From Pseudonocardia autotrophica (GTDB lineage: Bacteria > Actinomycetota > Actinomycetes > Mycobacteriales > Pseudonocardiaceae), in NCBI RefSeq assembly GCF_003945385.1, contig NZ_AP018920.1:744001-808000 (forward strand): a DNA stretch of 64,000 bases. Reading direction: 5' to 3'. Under the pieces are notes generated by a model. It was given only the letters and a program-made list of their open reading frames with translations, searched no databases and had not been told where the DNA came from. This document shows, piece by piece, positions 20,638 through 29,346 of this stretch. The position numbers were made by a program, and so were the translations under genes. Position 1 is the stretch's first letter. Each line of letters begins with the position of its first letter.

Positions 20638-21083
20638 GGATGGCCTCCTCGCCTGCGTCGTGATCGGGAACCACACCCCGCAACCGAGGGCTGAGCAGCG
20701 GTGACCTGCTCCGGAAGAAGGTGTGACGACGACGGTACGCGCCGTGAGAGCAAGATCACCAGACGTGACCGTTCTGCAGCGTCTCATATTGAGACCTCCG
20801 ACCCCCTGCGGAGCCGGTGTGATTCGCAGCACGGGATGAACGGCACCGGAGCCGCGGGATCCACTCGCGCCCCCCGGCCGCTGCAGGTCCCGTGACCGAT
20901 CTCCACCCGGGGCACCCGCGCTCGCCCCGTGGTCCGGCGGTCGGGCGAGGCGGACCCGTACGACAGGCGCTCTCCCCGGAAGGACTCGGGGACCCGCGGG
21001 GCGCATGCACCGGCGGCCGCCGCGATCGACGCACGACCGGTTGGACCGAATCCGACCACCACCCACCACCGTGAGGAGACGAC
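20638..21083. promoter_or_regulatory. prm divergent control region
   Basis: 446 bp without a gene between the activator and prmA. It holds a palindrome at 20781-20795 and a relatively AT-richer block around 20740-20800. From ~20830 to 21060 it is a long GC-rich leader before the gaggag site in front of the prmA GTG. No standard -35/-10 pair or sigma-54 GG-N10-GC promoter could be assigned with confidence. Confidence 0.6.
20781..20795. promoter_or_regulatory. Palindrome, candidate activator site
   Basis: gtctca-tat-tgagac, a perfect 6-3-6 inverted repeat 143 bp from the activator start and 289 bp from prmA. The distance from prmA suits an upstream activating sequence. Only one copy was seen. 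Confidence 0.5.
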
Positions 21084-22736
21084 GTGAGTCGGCAGAGCTT
21101 GGCAAAGGCTCACCAGAAGATCCAGGAGCTTTCCTGGGAGCCGCAGTACCACGAGCCGTACATGAAGTACGGAACCGACTACACCTTCAAGAAGGCGGCG
21201 AAGAAGGACCCGCTCAAGCAGGTCCTGCGCTCGTACTTCCCGATGGAGGAGGAGAAGGACCACCGCGTCTACGGTGCCCAGGACGGCGCCATTCGCGGCA
21301 ACATGTTCCGGCAGGTGCAGGAGCGCTGGCTGGAGTGGCAGAAGCTCTTCCTGTCGATCATCCCGCTGCCGGAGATCTCGGCGGCGCGGTCGATGCCGAT
21401 GCTGTTCCACGTGGTTCCGAACCCGGAGCTGCACAACGGCCAGGCGATCCAGATGATCGACGAGGTTCGGCACAGCACGATCCAGCAGAACCTCAAGCGC
21501 CTGTACATGAACAACTACATCGACCCGGCGGGGTTCAACAACTCGCTGCGGAACTTCCAGTCGGACTACGCCGGCACGATCGGCCGTCAGTTCGCCGAGG
21601 GGTTCATCACCGGTGACGCGATCACCGCGGCGTCGATCTACCTGACCATCGTCGCGGAGACCGCGTTCACGAACACCCTGTTCGTGGCGATGCCGGCGGA
21701 GGCGGCGGCAAACGGTGACTACCTGCTGCCGACGGTCTTCCACTCGGTGCAGTCCGACGAGTCGCGGCACATCTCGAACGGTTACGCCACGCTGCTGATG
21801 GCGCTGTCCGACGAGGACAACCGCCAGCTGCTCGAGCGTGACCTGCGGTACGCCTGGTGGAACAACCACCGGGTGGTCGACGCCGCGATCGGTACCTTCA
21901 TCGAGTACGGCACGAAGGACCGCCGTAAGGACCGCGAGTCCTACGCGGAGATGTGGCGTCGCTGGATCTACGACGACTACTACCGCTCGTACCTGCTGCC
22001 GCTGGAGAAGTACGGCCTGGTCATCCCGCACGACCTGGTCGAGGAGTCCTGGAACCAGATCTGGAACAAGGGCTACGTCCACGAGGTCGCGCAGTTCTTC
22101 GCCACCGGTTGGTGCGCCAACTACTGGCGGATCGACGGCATGACCGACACCGACTTCGAGTGGTTCGAGTACAAGTACCCGGGTTGGTACGACCGGTACG
22201 GCAAGTGGTGGGAGAACTACAACCGCCTTGCCAAGCCGAACGGTCACCACGCGATCGTCGCCGAGGACGTCGACTACGTGTACCCGCACCGGTGCTGGAC
22301 CTGCATGGTGCCGTGTCTGGTGCGCGAGGACATGGTCGTCGACAAGGTGGACGGCCAGTGGCGGACGTACTGCCACGAGGTCTGCCGCTGGACCGACGCC
22401 GAGGCGTTCCGTCCCGTGTACCAGGGTCGCGAGACCCCGAACATGGGCAAGCTCGTGGGTCACCGCGAGTGGGAGACGCTCTACCACGGTTGGAACTGGG
22501 CGGACGTCATCCAGGACATGGGCTTCGTCCGGGACGACGGCAAGACCCTGACCGCCCAGCCGCACCTGGATCTCGACCCGAAGAAGATGTGGACGCTCGA
22601 CCACATGCGGCGGATGCCGCACCTGGCGAGCCCCAACGTCATCCTCAACGAGATGAGCGACTCCGAGCGCGAAGCGTTCGTGGCGGACTACAACCGCCAG
22701 GGGCCGGCTGGTCGGCCCGCGCCCACCGACGCCTGA
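21084..22736 (+). CDS. prmA: Propane 2-monooxygenase hydroxylase, large (alpha) subunit
   Basis: 550 aa from the GTG at 21084, with gaggag 8 nt upstream. Catalytic subunit of a soluble diiron monooxygenase. The four-helix bundle ligands are visible: E97 (PEISAAR), E127 and H130 (DEVRH), E192 (AETAFTN), E226 and H229 (DESRH). The C-terminal part has the conserved [16 protein letters not shown] stretch. It hydroxylates short alkanes subterminally (propane to 2-propanol) and co-oxidises many compounds. The gene order alpha-reductase-beta-coupling is shared by prm, mim and thm (tetrahydrofuran) enzymes, so a THF monooxygenase is the main alternative. N-terminal [10 protein letters not shown] is typical of Prm/Mim. 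Confidence 0.93.
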   Translation: MSRQSLAKAHQKIQELSWEPQYHEPYMKYGTDYTFKKAAKKDPLKQVLRSYFPMEEEKDHRVYGAQDGAIRGNMFRQVQERWLEWQKLFLSIIPLPEISAARSMPMLFHVVPNPELHNGQAIQMIDEVRHSTIQQNLKRLYMNNYIDPAGFNNSLRNFQSDYAGTIGRQFAEGFITGDAITAASIYLTIVAETAFTNTLFVAMPAEAAANGDYLLPTVFHSVQSDESRHISNGYATLLMALSDEDNRQLLERDLRYAWWNNHRVVDAAIGTFIEYGTKDRRKDRESYAEMWRRWIYDDYYRSYLLPLEKYGLVIPHDLVEESWNQIWNKGYVHEVAQFFATGWCANYWRIDGMTDTDFEWFEYKYPGWYDRYGKWWENYNRLAKPNGHHAIVAEDVDYVYPHRCWTCMVPCLVREDMVVDKVDGQWRTYCHEVCRWTDAEAFRPVYQGRETPNMGKLVGHREWETLYHGWNWADVIQDMGFVRDDGKTLTAQPHLDLDPKKMWTLDHMRRMPHLASPNVILNEMSDSEREAFVADYNRQGPAGRPAPTDA

Positions 22737-22756
22737 GCGCGGGTCAGGCGAGGGGG

Positions 22757-22790
22757 GAGGGCCCCCGCTAGTCCATAGCGGGGCCCTCTC
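22757..22790 (+). terminator. Hairpin between prmA and prmB (attenuator or processing site)
   Basis: Near-perfect stem with a one-base bulge: arms around agggcccccgcta (22758-22770) and tagcggggccct (22776-22787), loop gtcca. A second, shorter hairpin with arms gccgtcc and ggacggc follows at about 22838-22857. Together they fill much of the 212-bp gap. Confidence 0.6.
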
Positions 22791-22948
22791 TCCGCGGCCC
22801 GGCCGGGGGGTCGTCTTCCCCGGCCGGGTCAACCCGGCCGTCCCTACGTAGGACGGCGGGTTCCTCCGCGTGCTCAATTGTCCGATTCGTCGCTTTTCTC
22901 ACACCAATGTTGCGGTGTTGTTCACGCCAGAGAGGTGGTCCGGAGACC

Positions 22949-24007
22949 GTGGGTGACAAACACGTCGTGCGGTTCGAGCCGGTCGGCATCGAGATCGAGG
23001 TCGACGAGGACCAGAACATCCTGCGTGCCGCTGCCGAGCAGGGTGTCCAGCTCATGCACGGCTGCAAGGAAGGCCAGTGTGCGGCCTGCAAGTCGTTCGT
23101 CCTCGAGGGAGAGGACATCGAGTACGACAGCTACTCGACGTTCGCCCTGCCGGACTACGAGAAGGAGGAGGGCTCGACGCTCCTCTGCCGGGCGCACGCG
23201 TACGAGGACCTGGTGATCGAGCTCCTCAACTACGACGAGGAGATCATCCGGTCCGGCCTGCCGCTCACCAGGGGAGCGGTGGAGGTGGTGTCGGTCGAGA
23301 GCGTCACCCACGACATGCGGCACCTGACGGTCAAGCTGGTCGAGCCGAGCGAGATCAAGTTCTTCCCCGGGCAGTACATGGATCTGGTCTGCCCGGGCAC
23401 CGAGGAGAGCCGCTCCTTCTCGATGGCGAACACGCCGAACCGGGACGGCCTGTTCGAGTTCGTCATCAAGGTCTACCCGGGTGGCCTGTTCGGCACCTGG
23501 CTCGACGAGACCGCCAAGCCGGGTGACCGGCTGGAGGTCGAAGCACCCTTCGGCACGTTCACGCTCCGCCAGAACCGGAGCTCGCGGCTGATCTTCATCG
23601 GCGGCGGGGCCGGAATGGCCCCGGTGCTCGGTCTGCTCCGAGCGATGACCGAGGGCGGGGTGGAGCGCCGGGCGACCTTCTACTACGGCGCCCGCACGTC
23701 GAAGGACCTGTGCTTCGAGAAGGAGATCGCCGAGCTCGCACCACAGCTCACCGACTTCCGTTTCGTGCCGGCGCTGTCCGATCCGGACAGCTCCGACGGC
23801 GACTGGGCCGGCGAGACGGGCCTGATCACCGATGTGGTCAGGAAGAACGAGACCGATCTGAAGGGAGTCGATGCCTACGTCTGCGGTCCGCCACCGATGG
23901 TCGACGCGGCCATCGCGACGCTGACCCAACTGGGTGTGAGCGAGGACAACATCTTCTACGACAAGTTCACCACGACCGGTGAGCAAGAAGGCGAGGACGG
24001 ACAGTGA
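22949..24007 (+). CDS. prmB: Propane monooxygenase reductase
   Basis: 352 aa from the GTG at 22949 (MGDKHVVRFEPVG), with cggaga just upstream. It moves electrons from NADH through FAD and a [2Fe-2S] cluster to the hydroxylase. The N-terminal ferredoxin domain has cysteines C39, C44, C47 (HGCKEGQCAAC) and C80. The FAD domain has SRSFSMANTP, and the NAD domain has FIGGGAGMAPVLGLLR and AYVCGPPPMVDAA. Its stop overlaps the start of prmC (GTGA). The 212-bp gap from prmA with hairpins suggests lower expression than the alpha subunit. Confidence 0.93.
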   Translation: MGDKHVVRFEPVGIEIEVDEDQNILRAAAEQGVQLMHGCKEGQCAACKSFVLEGEDIEYDSYSTFALPDYEKEEGSTLLCRAHAYEDLVIELLNYDEEIIRSGLPLTRGAVEVVSVESVTHDMRHLTVKLVEPSEIKFFPGQYMDLVCPGTEESRSFSMANTPNRDGLFEFVIKVYPGGLFGTWLDETAKPGDRLEVEAPFGTFTLRQNRSSRLIFIGGGAGMAPVLGLLRAMTEGGVERRATFYYGARTSKDLCFEKEIAELAPQLTDFRFVPALSDPDSSDGDWAGETGLITDVVRKNETDLKGVDAYVCGPPPMVDAAIATLTQLGVSEDNIFYDKFTTTGEQEGEDGQ

Positions 24008-25206
24008 CCACCACCGAAAGCAGCACGTCGTCCGGTTCGCAGCGCAGCGTTCCCAAGCCCGTCTTCACCGACGCGGAGGCAGGGGCACGCGAGTTCCCCG
24101 ACTCGAGTTCGAACGCGCGCCGCTACAACTACTACACCCCGGCCAAGCGCAAGCAGACCATCTACGAGGACACCACCGTCGAGGTCCAGCCGGACCCGCG
24201 GCACTACCTCACCCAGGGCTGGATCTACGGCTTCGCGAACGGTGAGGGCGGTTACCCGCTGCACTGGACCAAGCTGAAGACCTGGGGCGTCGACGAGCCC
24301 GAGCCGCAGCGCGGGATCGGCACCGGCGGCATGACCGTCAAGAACTGGCCGGCCCACGGCTGGCACGAGTTCCGCGACCCGAACGAGGAGTGGGAGCAGT
24401 CCCTCTTCCGGTACAACGCGAACGTCGTCCGCCAGCTGACCCAGAACATCGAGAACGCCCGTAACGGCAAGGCGTTCGAGCTCTGGAACACGAACTGGAC
24501 GCGCTTCGTCGAGCGCAACGTCGGTGCCTGGATGCACATCGAGCACATCCTCGGGCTGTACGTCTTCGCCGCGAACGAGCGGTCGGCGCCGACCAACATG
24601 CACAACACGGCGCTCGCCGCGAACTCGACCCGCAAGATCCGCTTCGCACAGGACCTGGCGCTCTACAACCTGACCCTGTCCGAGGAGATCGAGGAGTTCG
24701 ACGGCCGGGCCCACATCGACGCCTGGGACAACGCGCCCGAGTGGCAGGGCGTGCGCAAGCTGGTCGAGAGCCTCACCGCTGTCCAGGACGACTGGGGCGA
24801 GGCCATCTTCGCGACGAACTGCATCTTCGAGCCGCTGGTCGGAGAGCTGTTCCGGTCGAACCTGGTGATGCAGTCCGCCGCCACGAACGGCGACTTCGTC
24901 ACTCCGACGGTGATGGGTGCCGGCGAGTACGACTACGCGCAGCGCGACCTGCGCTGGTCGATCGCCTGCTTCGCGCCGCTGAGCCAGGACCGGGAGTTCG
25001 CCGACCACAACCGGGGGCTGCTCAACGGCTGGCTGCGGAACTACGTGCCGCAGGCACTGGAGGCTGCCCGGACGATGCAGCCGATGTGGTCCCAGTCGGA
25101 CTCCAAGCCGCCGACGTTCGAGGACTCCCTCGACCGCGCCAAGAACCGGTTCGCCGGGATCTGCAGCGATCTCGGCCTCGACGTCCCCGAGGAGCTGAAG
25201 CAGTGA
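24004..25206 (+). CDS. prmC: Propane monooxygenase hydroxylase, small (beta) subunit
   Basis: 400 aa from the GTG at 24004. Ferritin-like fold without a full diiron site; it pairs with PrmA in the hydroxylase. Recognisable segments are FPDSSSNARRYNYYTPAKR, YLTQGWIYGFANGEGGYP, VGAWMHIEHILGLYVFAAN and the FATNCIFEPLVGELFRSNLV region. The start overlaps the prmB stop by 4 nt and the stop overlaps the prmD start, so prmB-C-D are translationally coupled. Confidence 0.92.
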   Translation: MTTTESSTSSGSQRSVPKPVFTDAEAGAREFPDSSSNARRYNYYTPAKRKQTIYEDTTVEVQPDPRHYLTQGWIYGFANGEGGYPLHWTKLKTWGVDEPEPQRGIGTGGMTVKNWPAHGWHEFRDPNEEWEQSLFRYNANVVRQLTQNIENARNGKAFELWNTNWTRFVERNVGAWMHIEHILGLYVFAANERSAPTNMHNTALAANSTRKIRFAQDLALYNLTLSEEIEEFDGRAHIDAWDNAPEWQGVRKLVESLTAVQDDWGEAIFATNCIFEPLVGELFRSNLVMQSAATNGDFVTPTVMGAGEYDYAQRDLRWSIACFAPLSQDREFADHNRGLLNGWLRNYVPQALEAARTMQPMWSQSDSKPPTFEDSLDRAKNRFAGICSDLGLDVPEELKQ

Positions 25207-25568
25207 TGACCAGCACCGACTCGCCGTTCAAGCAGGACAGCACCGCGTCGAACATGTGCGGCTTCACCCTGATGAACAACCAGATCGGCGCGGTCATCGC
25301 GACCGTGCTGGACCGGCAGGACAACGTCACCGTGCAGCACCTGCCCTCGATGATCCGCATCGACGGCACCGGCATGTTCGAGCTCGACTACGTCGCGATG
25401 GACGAGGAGGCCGGTCAGGAGGAGGGCTGGTTCGACGCCGCCCAGTTCGAGGAGAACATGTCCACCCACTACGGGCGGATGGTGCACCTCGACGAGAAGA
25501 CAATCATGTTCGCCAACCCCGAGGACGCCGCCGAGTACATCGACTTCGATCTGAAGCCGGTGGACTGA
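25206..25568 (+). CDS. prmD: Propane monooxygenase coupling (effector) protein
   Basis: 120 aa from the ATG at 25206 (TGATG overlap with prmC; a GTG one codon earlier is also in frame). MmoB/DmpM family regulatory protein without cofactor that binds the hydroxylase and couples electron flow to oxygenation. It shows the family pattern NQIGAVIATVLDRQDNVTV, a PSMIRIDGTGMFELDYVAMDEE core and an acidic C-terminus (EDAAEYIDFDLKPVD). Confidence 0.92.
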   Translation: MTSTDSPFKQDSTASNMCGFTLMNNQIGAVIATVLDRQDNVTVQHLPSMIRIDGTGMFELDYVAMDEEAGQEEGWFDAAQFEENMSTHYGRMVHLDEKTIMFANPEDAAEYIDFDLKPVD

Positions 25569-25584
25569 CGCCCTCGCCCTGACG

Positions 25585-25653
25585 CGCCGCACCGCCCGGG
25601 ACGACGACCCGGCACGGAGCCACCACACCCGAGCCGGCTCGGGCGGTGCGGCG
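25585..25653. repeat. 14-bp inverted repeat between prmD and the chaperonin gene
   Basis: cgccgcaccgcccg (25585-25598) is the exact reverse complement of 25640-25653, separated by 41 nt. In RNA it would make a stem with a large loop, possibly a weak terminator or an mRNA-stabilising end for the prmABCD message. Confidence 0.6.
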
Positions 25654-25729
25654 CTGCTCGGTCACCGAGCACCTGCGTTGATCCGCACCCGCGCACTGGA
25701 CCAACTCATTCCTCCGGGAGGACTCCACC

Positions 25730-27418
25730 ATGGCCAAGGAACTCCGCTTCGGCGCAGAGGGCCGGCACCTGCTGCAGGCCGGTGTCGACCAGCTGGCCGA
25801 AGCCGTCAAGAGCACGCTCGGCCCCAAGGGCCGCAACGTCATCCTGGAGAAGATCACGGGTTCGCCCGAGGTCACGAACGACGGCGTGACGATCGCCCGC
25901 GAGATCCACCTGCGCGACCCGTTCGAGAACATGGGCGCCCAGCTGGTCAAGGAAGCGGCGGTCAAGACCAACGACACGGTCGGCGACGGCACCACGACCG
26001 CCACCGTGCTGGCCCAGGCGATCGTCCGGGAGGGCATGATCGCCATCGAGCGCGGCGGTAACCCGGTGCTGGTCAAGCGGGGCATCGACATCGCGGTCGG
26101 CGCGCTGGTGGACCGGCTGCAGACGGTGTCGCACCCGGTGAGCACCGAGGAGGACTACGCACGCGTCGCCGCCATCTCGGCCAACGACGACTGGTCGATC
26201 GGCACCGTCGTCGCCAAGGCCCTGCACACCGTCGGCGACGACGGCGTGGTGACCGTGGACGACAATCCGGTGCCCGGCGTCTCGGTCGACTTCGTCGAGG
26301 ACTTCGAGTTCGACAACGGGTACGTGACGCCGTACATGGTGACCAACCCGGGCACGCTCGAGGCGGTCGTCGACGATGCCTACATCCTGTTCTCCGCGGG
26401 CCGGATCAAGGACGTCCAGGAGATCATGCCGGTGCTCGACCGGGTGATGCGCAACGAGCGCCGCCCGCTCGTGGTGATCGCCGAGACGGTCGAGGGCACC
26501 GCCCTGCAGATGCTGGTGCACAACCACGTCAACGGGCACTTCCAGGCCGTCGCGATCAAGGCGCCCGGTTTCGGCGAGAAGCGCATCCACCTGCTGGAGG
26601 ACATGGCCGCGCTGTGCGGCGGCCAGGTGCACTCGAAGAGCTCGTCGTTCTCGCTGGAGCAGATCGACATCGAGCACCTCGGCCGGGCCACCCAGATCCG
26701 GGTGACCAGCGAGAACACCACCATCATCGGCGGCCACGGGGACAAGCAGAAGCTGGAGTACCGGCTGTCCCAGCTGCGTGCCGAGCTCGCCAGGGCCACC
26801 ATCGGCACCGACGAGGACTTCTTCTCGGACCGGATCGCCCGGCTGTCCGGCAAGGCCGCGATCATCTCGGTCGGCGCGCCGACCAACGCCGAGGCCCGCG
26901 AGATCCGGCACCGGGTCGACGACTCGCTGCAGGCCACCCGGGCCGCGGTCGCCGAGGGCATCGTCGCGGGCGGTGGTGTGGCGCTGCTGCACGCCGAGCC
27001 CGCGCTGGACGCGCTCGAGGTCAACGAGGACTACCGGATCGGCGTCGAGATCGTCCGGCACGCGCTCACCGAGCCGGTGCACCTGATCGCCTCGAACGCC
27101 GGCTACGACGGTGACGACGTGGTCAAGCAGGTCACCGCGCTGGACGCCGACTCCGGTTTCGACGCCCTCGAGGGCCGCTACGGGAACATGGTCGAGATGG
27201 GCATCATCGACCCGCTCCGGGTGGTGCGCTCTGCGCTGCAGAACGGCGCCTCGGTGGCCGGTCTGATCCTGACCACCAACTCGTTGGTGGCCGAGGAGGT
27301 CACGCCCTGGAACAAGGCGCTGATGACCGAGTTCGGTGAGCTGGACGAGGGCATCCCGCAGCCCAGCCCGGACTCGAGCACGCCGCAGTCGATGGGCCTC
27401 GGCCCGTCGGTCGGCTGA
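25730..27418 (+). CDS. GroEL-like chaperonin dedicated to the monooxygenase (MimG-like)
   Basis: 562 aa from the ATG at 25730, with cctccgggaggac upstream. It has the GroEL plan, including VKSTLGPKGRNVIL, TNDGVTIAREI and the ATP site NDTVGDGTTTATVLA. It lacks the Gly-Met-rich C-terminal tail of housekeeping GroEL and ends in a Pro/Ser-rich segment instead. There is no groES nearby. In mycobacterial mim clusters the equivalent MimG is needed for functional large subunit, so the same role is inferred. 161 bp separate it from prmD. Confidence 0.9.
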   Translation: MAKELRFGAEGRHLLQAGVDQLAEAVKSTLGPKGRNVILEKITGSPEVTNDGVTIAREIHLRDPFENMGAQLVKEAAVKTNDTVGDGTTTATVLAQAIVREGMIAIERGGNPVLVKRGIDIAVGALVDRLQTVSHPVSTEEDYARVAAISANDDWSIGTVVAKALHTVGDDGVVTVDDNPVPGVSVDFVEDFEFDNGYVTPYMVTNPGTLEAVVDDAYILFSAGRIKDVQEIMPVLDRVMRNERRPLVVIAETVEGTALQMLVHNHVNGHFQAVAIKAPGFGEKRIHLLEDMAALCGGQVHSKSSSFSLEQIDIEHLGRATQIRVTSENTTIIGGHGDKQKLEYRLSQLRAELARATIGTDEDFFSDRIARLSGKAAIISVGAPTNAEAREIRHRVDDSLQATRAAVAEGIVAGGGVALLHAEPALDALEVNEDYRIGVEIVRHALTEPVHLIASNAGYDGDDVVKQVTALDADSGFDALEGRYGNMVEMGIIDPLRVVRSALQNGASVAGLILTTNSLVAEEVTPWNKALMTEFGELDEGIPQPSPDSSTPQSMGLGPSVG

Positions 27419-27441
27419 GACGCGCACAGCACATCGCAATC

Positions 27442-27474
27442 CCGGCCCGGCACGCCGAGCGCGTGCCGGGCCGG
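27442..27474 (+). terminator. Hairpin terminator after the chaperonin gene
   Basis: Perfect 14-bp stem ccggcccggcacgc (27442-27455) with 27461-27474, 5-nt loop, 23 nt after the stop. It separates the chaperonin from the amidohydrolase-like gene. Confidence 0.8.
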
Positions 27475-27497
27475 TCCGTGGGAGTGGAGAGGTGGTC

Positions 27498-28661
27498 GTG
27501 GTGGACCGGTGTTGCGGGGGTTCCGGCGTCTCGTTCGTCGTGGACGCCCAGGTCCACGGCTGGGACGGACGCCCGCACAACCAGGCCGGGCCGGCCGGTG
27601 AGCAGTTCGTCGCCGACCTGCACCACCGGCACCGGATGGTCGACCCGTCGCCGCGGCCGCTGTCGGCGGACGCGTTCGGTCTGGTCACCCGGGAGGCGCT
27701 GGCCGCGCACGTGCTGTCCGCCGTGGACCGTGCGGTGCTCGTGCCGGCGACCTTCGACGACCTGTTCGTGCTCGGGTTCGCCGCCCCGGCCTGGCACGCC
27801 GAGCTGGCCGAGGAACACCCGGGCCGGCTGGTGCTCGCCGGGGAGCTCGACCCGGCCGATCGGGACCGGGCCCGCGGGATCGGGGCCCAGGTCACCAGGG
27901 GTGGCCTGCGCGCGCTGACGGTGTTGCCGTCGCGGCGTCCGGAGACCACGGTGTCGCTGCGTGAGTCCTGGCTGCGCCGGACGCTGATCCGGGCCGAGCA
28001 GGCCGGCGCCGGCGTCGTCCACATCGGGGTGGCGCCGACCGCGCGACCGCCGGCCGCCGCACCGGACTGGGCGCACGCCGGCGTCGTGGACGCGGGGGAG
28101 GCGGTGCCGCGTCCACGCTGGCCGTCCTGGGCGGAGCCGGTCCGGGCCGGTTCGGCGCTACCGGTCCGGGCCCGGACGGCGGGCCCGCTGCCCGCCGGCG
28201 CGGTCGACGTCGCCGAGGTCCGGGAGCTGGCCGCGGCGCTGCCGCGGGTCCGGTTCGTGCTCGGCGCGGCGGCGGCACCGACCGCCGCACTGATCCGTCT
28301 GGCCCGGCTGCCGAACGTCTACGTGCTGCTCACCGACCTGCTGATCGCGTTGCGGCGCAACCCGGAACCGGCCGCGGCCGCGCTCGGGGAGCTGCTCGCC
28401 GCCTACGGGCCGGACCGCCTGATGTTCGGCAGCGGCTACCCGCTGGTGCGGCCTGCCCGGCTGATCCGGGACCTGATGACCTTCCGCTACCCGGAGTCGC
28501 TGCGCGGGCGTTACCCCGAGCTGGACGACGAGGTCCTGGAGGCGTTGCTCGGCGGTACCGCATCCCGGCTCTACCAGCTGGCCGATCCGCGGGTGCCGCA
28601 GGTCGGGCGCCGCCGGCCCGCCGGGCCGGTCGCGCTCACCCGCTCGCCGCGGGCGCGCTGA
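27498..28661 (+). CDS. Amidohydrolase_2-fold protein with degenerate metal site
   Basis: 387 aa taking the GTG at 27498 (a ggagag lies 7-12 nt upstream; GTGs at 27492 and 27501 are alternatives). The fold is that of TIM-barrel metal-dependent hydrolases: VDAQVHGWDGRPHN at the N-terminus, a central barrel, and YGPDRLMFGSGYPLVRPARLIRD near the end. In active relatives these would be D-x-H-x-H and GSDxP. Here the first His is Gln and the catalytic Asp is Gly. Genes of this type accompany prm/mim clusters. An accessory, non-catalytic role in enzyme assembly is possible but unproven. It ends in a basic tail. Confidence 0.72.
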   Translation: MVDRCCGGSGVSFVVDAQVHGWDGRPHNQAGPAGEQFVADLHHRHRMVDPSPRPLSADAFGLVTREALAAHVLSAVDRAVLVPATFDDLFVLGFAAPAWHAELAEEHPGRLVLAGELDPADRDRARGIGAQVTRGGLRALTVLPSRRPETTVSLRESWLRRTLIRAEQAGAGVVHIGVAPTARPPAAAPDWAHAGVVDAGEAVPRPRWPSWAEPVRAGSALPVRARTAGPLPAGAVDVAEVRELAAALPRVRFVLGAAAAPTAALIRLARLPNVYVLLTDLLIALRRNPEPAAAALGELLAAYGPDRLMFGSGYPLVRPARLIRDLMTFRYPESLRGRYPELDDEVLEALLGGTASRLYQLADPRVPQVGRRRPAGPVALTRSPRAR

Positions 28662-28675
28662 ACGACCCGGTCCGC

Positions 28676-28691
28676 GGCCGGCGCGCCGGCC
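28676..28691. terminator. 16-bp palindrome between convergent genes
   Basis: ggccggcgcgccggcc, self-complementary, between the amidohydrolase-like gene and the padR gene. It may help terminate either transcript. Weak evidence. Confidence 0.35.
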
Positions 28692-28742
28692 CGATTCCGC
28701 TCGCGGCCGGCCCGGGGACACGGTTGGGCCTCCCGGCGTGGG

Positions 28743-29273
28743 TCATGCCTCGGCGCGCAGCCGGTCCGCGGCCCACCGGGCCCAGTCGCGGATCGCCTCG
28801 TACTGACGGACGCCGAACTCGGCGGCGAGCTGGCCGATGCCGTCCTCGCCGAGCATCGAGGCGTCGGCGGGATGCTCGGCGCGCACCTCGCGCAGCACGG
28901 CCAGCCCGCGTTCGGCCTCGTCCGCGGTCCGGTCGAGCACGGCGAGCGCGTCGTCCCGTGGGAGTGCCGCGATGAGGAACATGCGCAGCACCGGCTCGTT
29001 GCGGACCTTGGCCTGCTGCTGGGGGGCGAGCATCCAGCGGCGGAGCTCGGCGCGGCCGTCGTCGGTGAGGGTGTAGGTCTTCGCGCCGCGGGCTCCCTCC
29101 TCGGTCACCTCGGCGAGTCCTTGCGCGGCGAGCTTCCCGAGCTCGGGGTACACGCTGGTGTGCCCGGCCTGCCAGGCGTAGCTGCCCAGGTCGGTGTCGA
29201 ACCACCGGGCCAGGTCGTAGCCGGTGGCCGGGTTCAGGGCGAGCAGTCCGAGCAGTGCGTGCGGGAGCGACAC
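28743..29273 (-). CDS. PadR-family transcriptional regulator
   Basis: 176 aa from the GTG at 29273. N-terminal winged helix (LLGLLALNPATGYDLARWFD, HTSVYPELGKLAAQGLAEVT, KTYTLTDDGRAELRRWM) and a C-terminal Vir-like helical dimerisation domain, the long (subfamily 1) PadR plan. PadR proteins repress genes for phenolic acid or drug handling and are released by ligand. The shared upstream region with the divergent carotenoid oxygenase contains a consensus PadR operator, so it likely represses itself and that gene. Confidence 0.9.
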   Translation of the reverse strand: MSLPHALLGLLALNPATGYDLARWFDTDLGSYAWQAGHTSVYPELGKLAAQGLAEVTEEGARGAKTYTLTDDGRAELRRWMLAPQQQAKVRNEPVLRMFLIAALPRDDALAVLDRTADEAERGLAVLREVRAEHPADASMLGEDGIGQLAAEFGVRQYEAIRDWARWAADRLRAEA

Positions 29274-29288
29274 CGGGCAAGCTTACCT

Positions 29289-29321
29289 GTCAATTTCGAC
29301 ATGTCAGTATTGACATGTCAA
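29289..29321. promoter_or_regulatory. PadR operator region
   Basis: atgtcagtattgacat (29301-29316) fits the PadR consensus ATGT-N8-ACAT and is a perfect 6-4-6 inverted repeat. It is flanked by further half sites: tgtcaa at 29289 and the 12-bp palindrome ttgacatgtcaa at 29310-29321. On the minus strand ctgaca (29302-29307) and taagct form a plausible -35/-10 pair for padR within this region. Confidence 0.7.
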
Positions 29322-29346
29322 GGGTGGCGCCTCGATGCTCGTCGGC

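Noticed and set aside
20638..21083. Sigma-54 (-24/-12) promoter before prmA
   Set aside because: No convincing GG-N10-GC element could be found, and the activator lacks GAFTGA.
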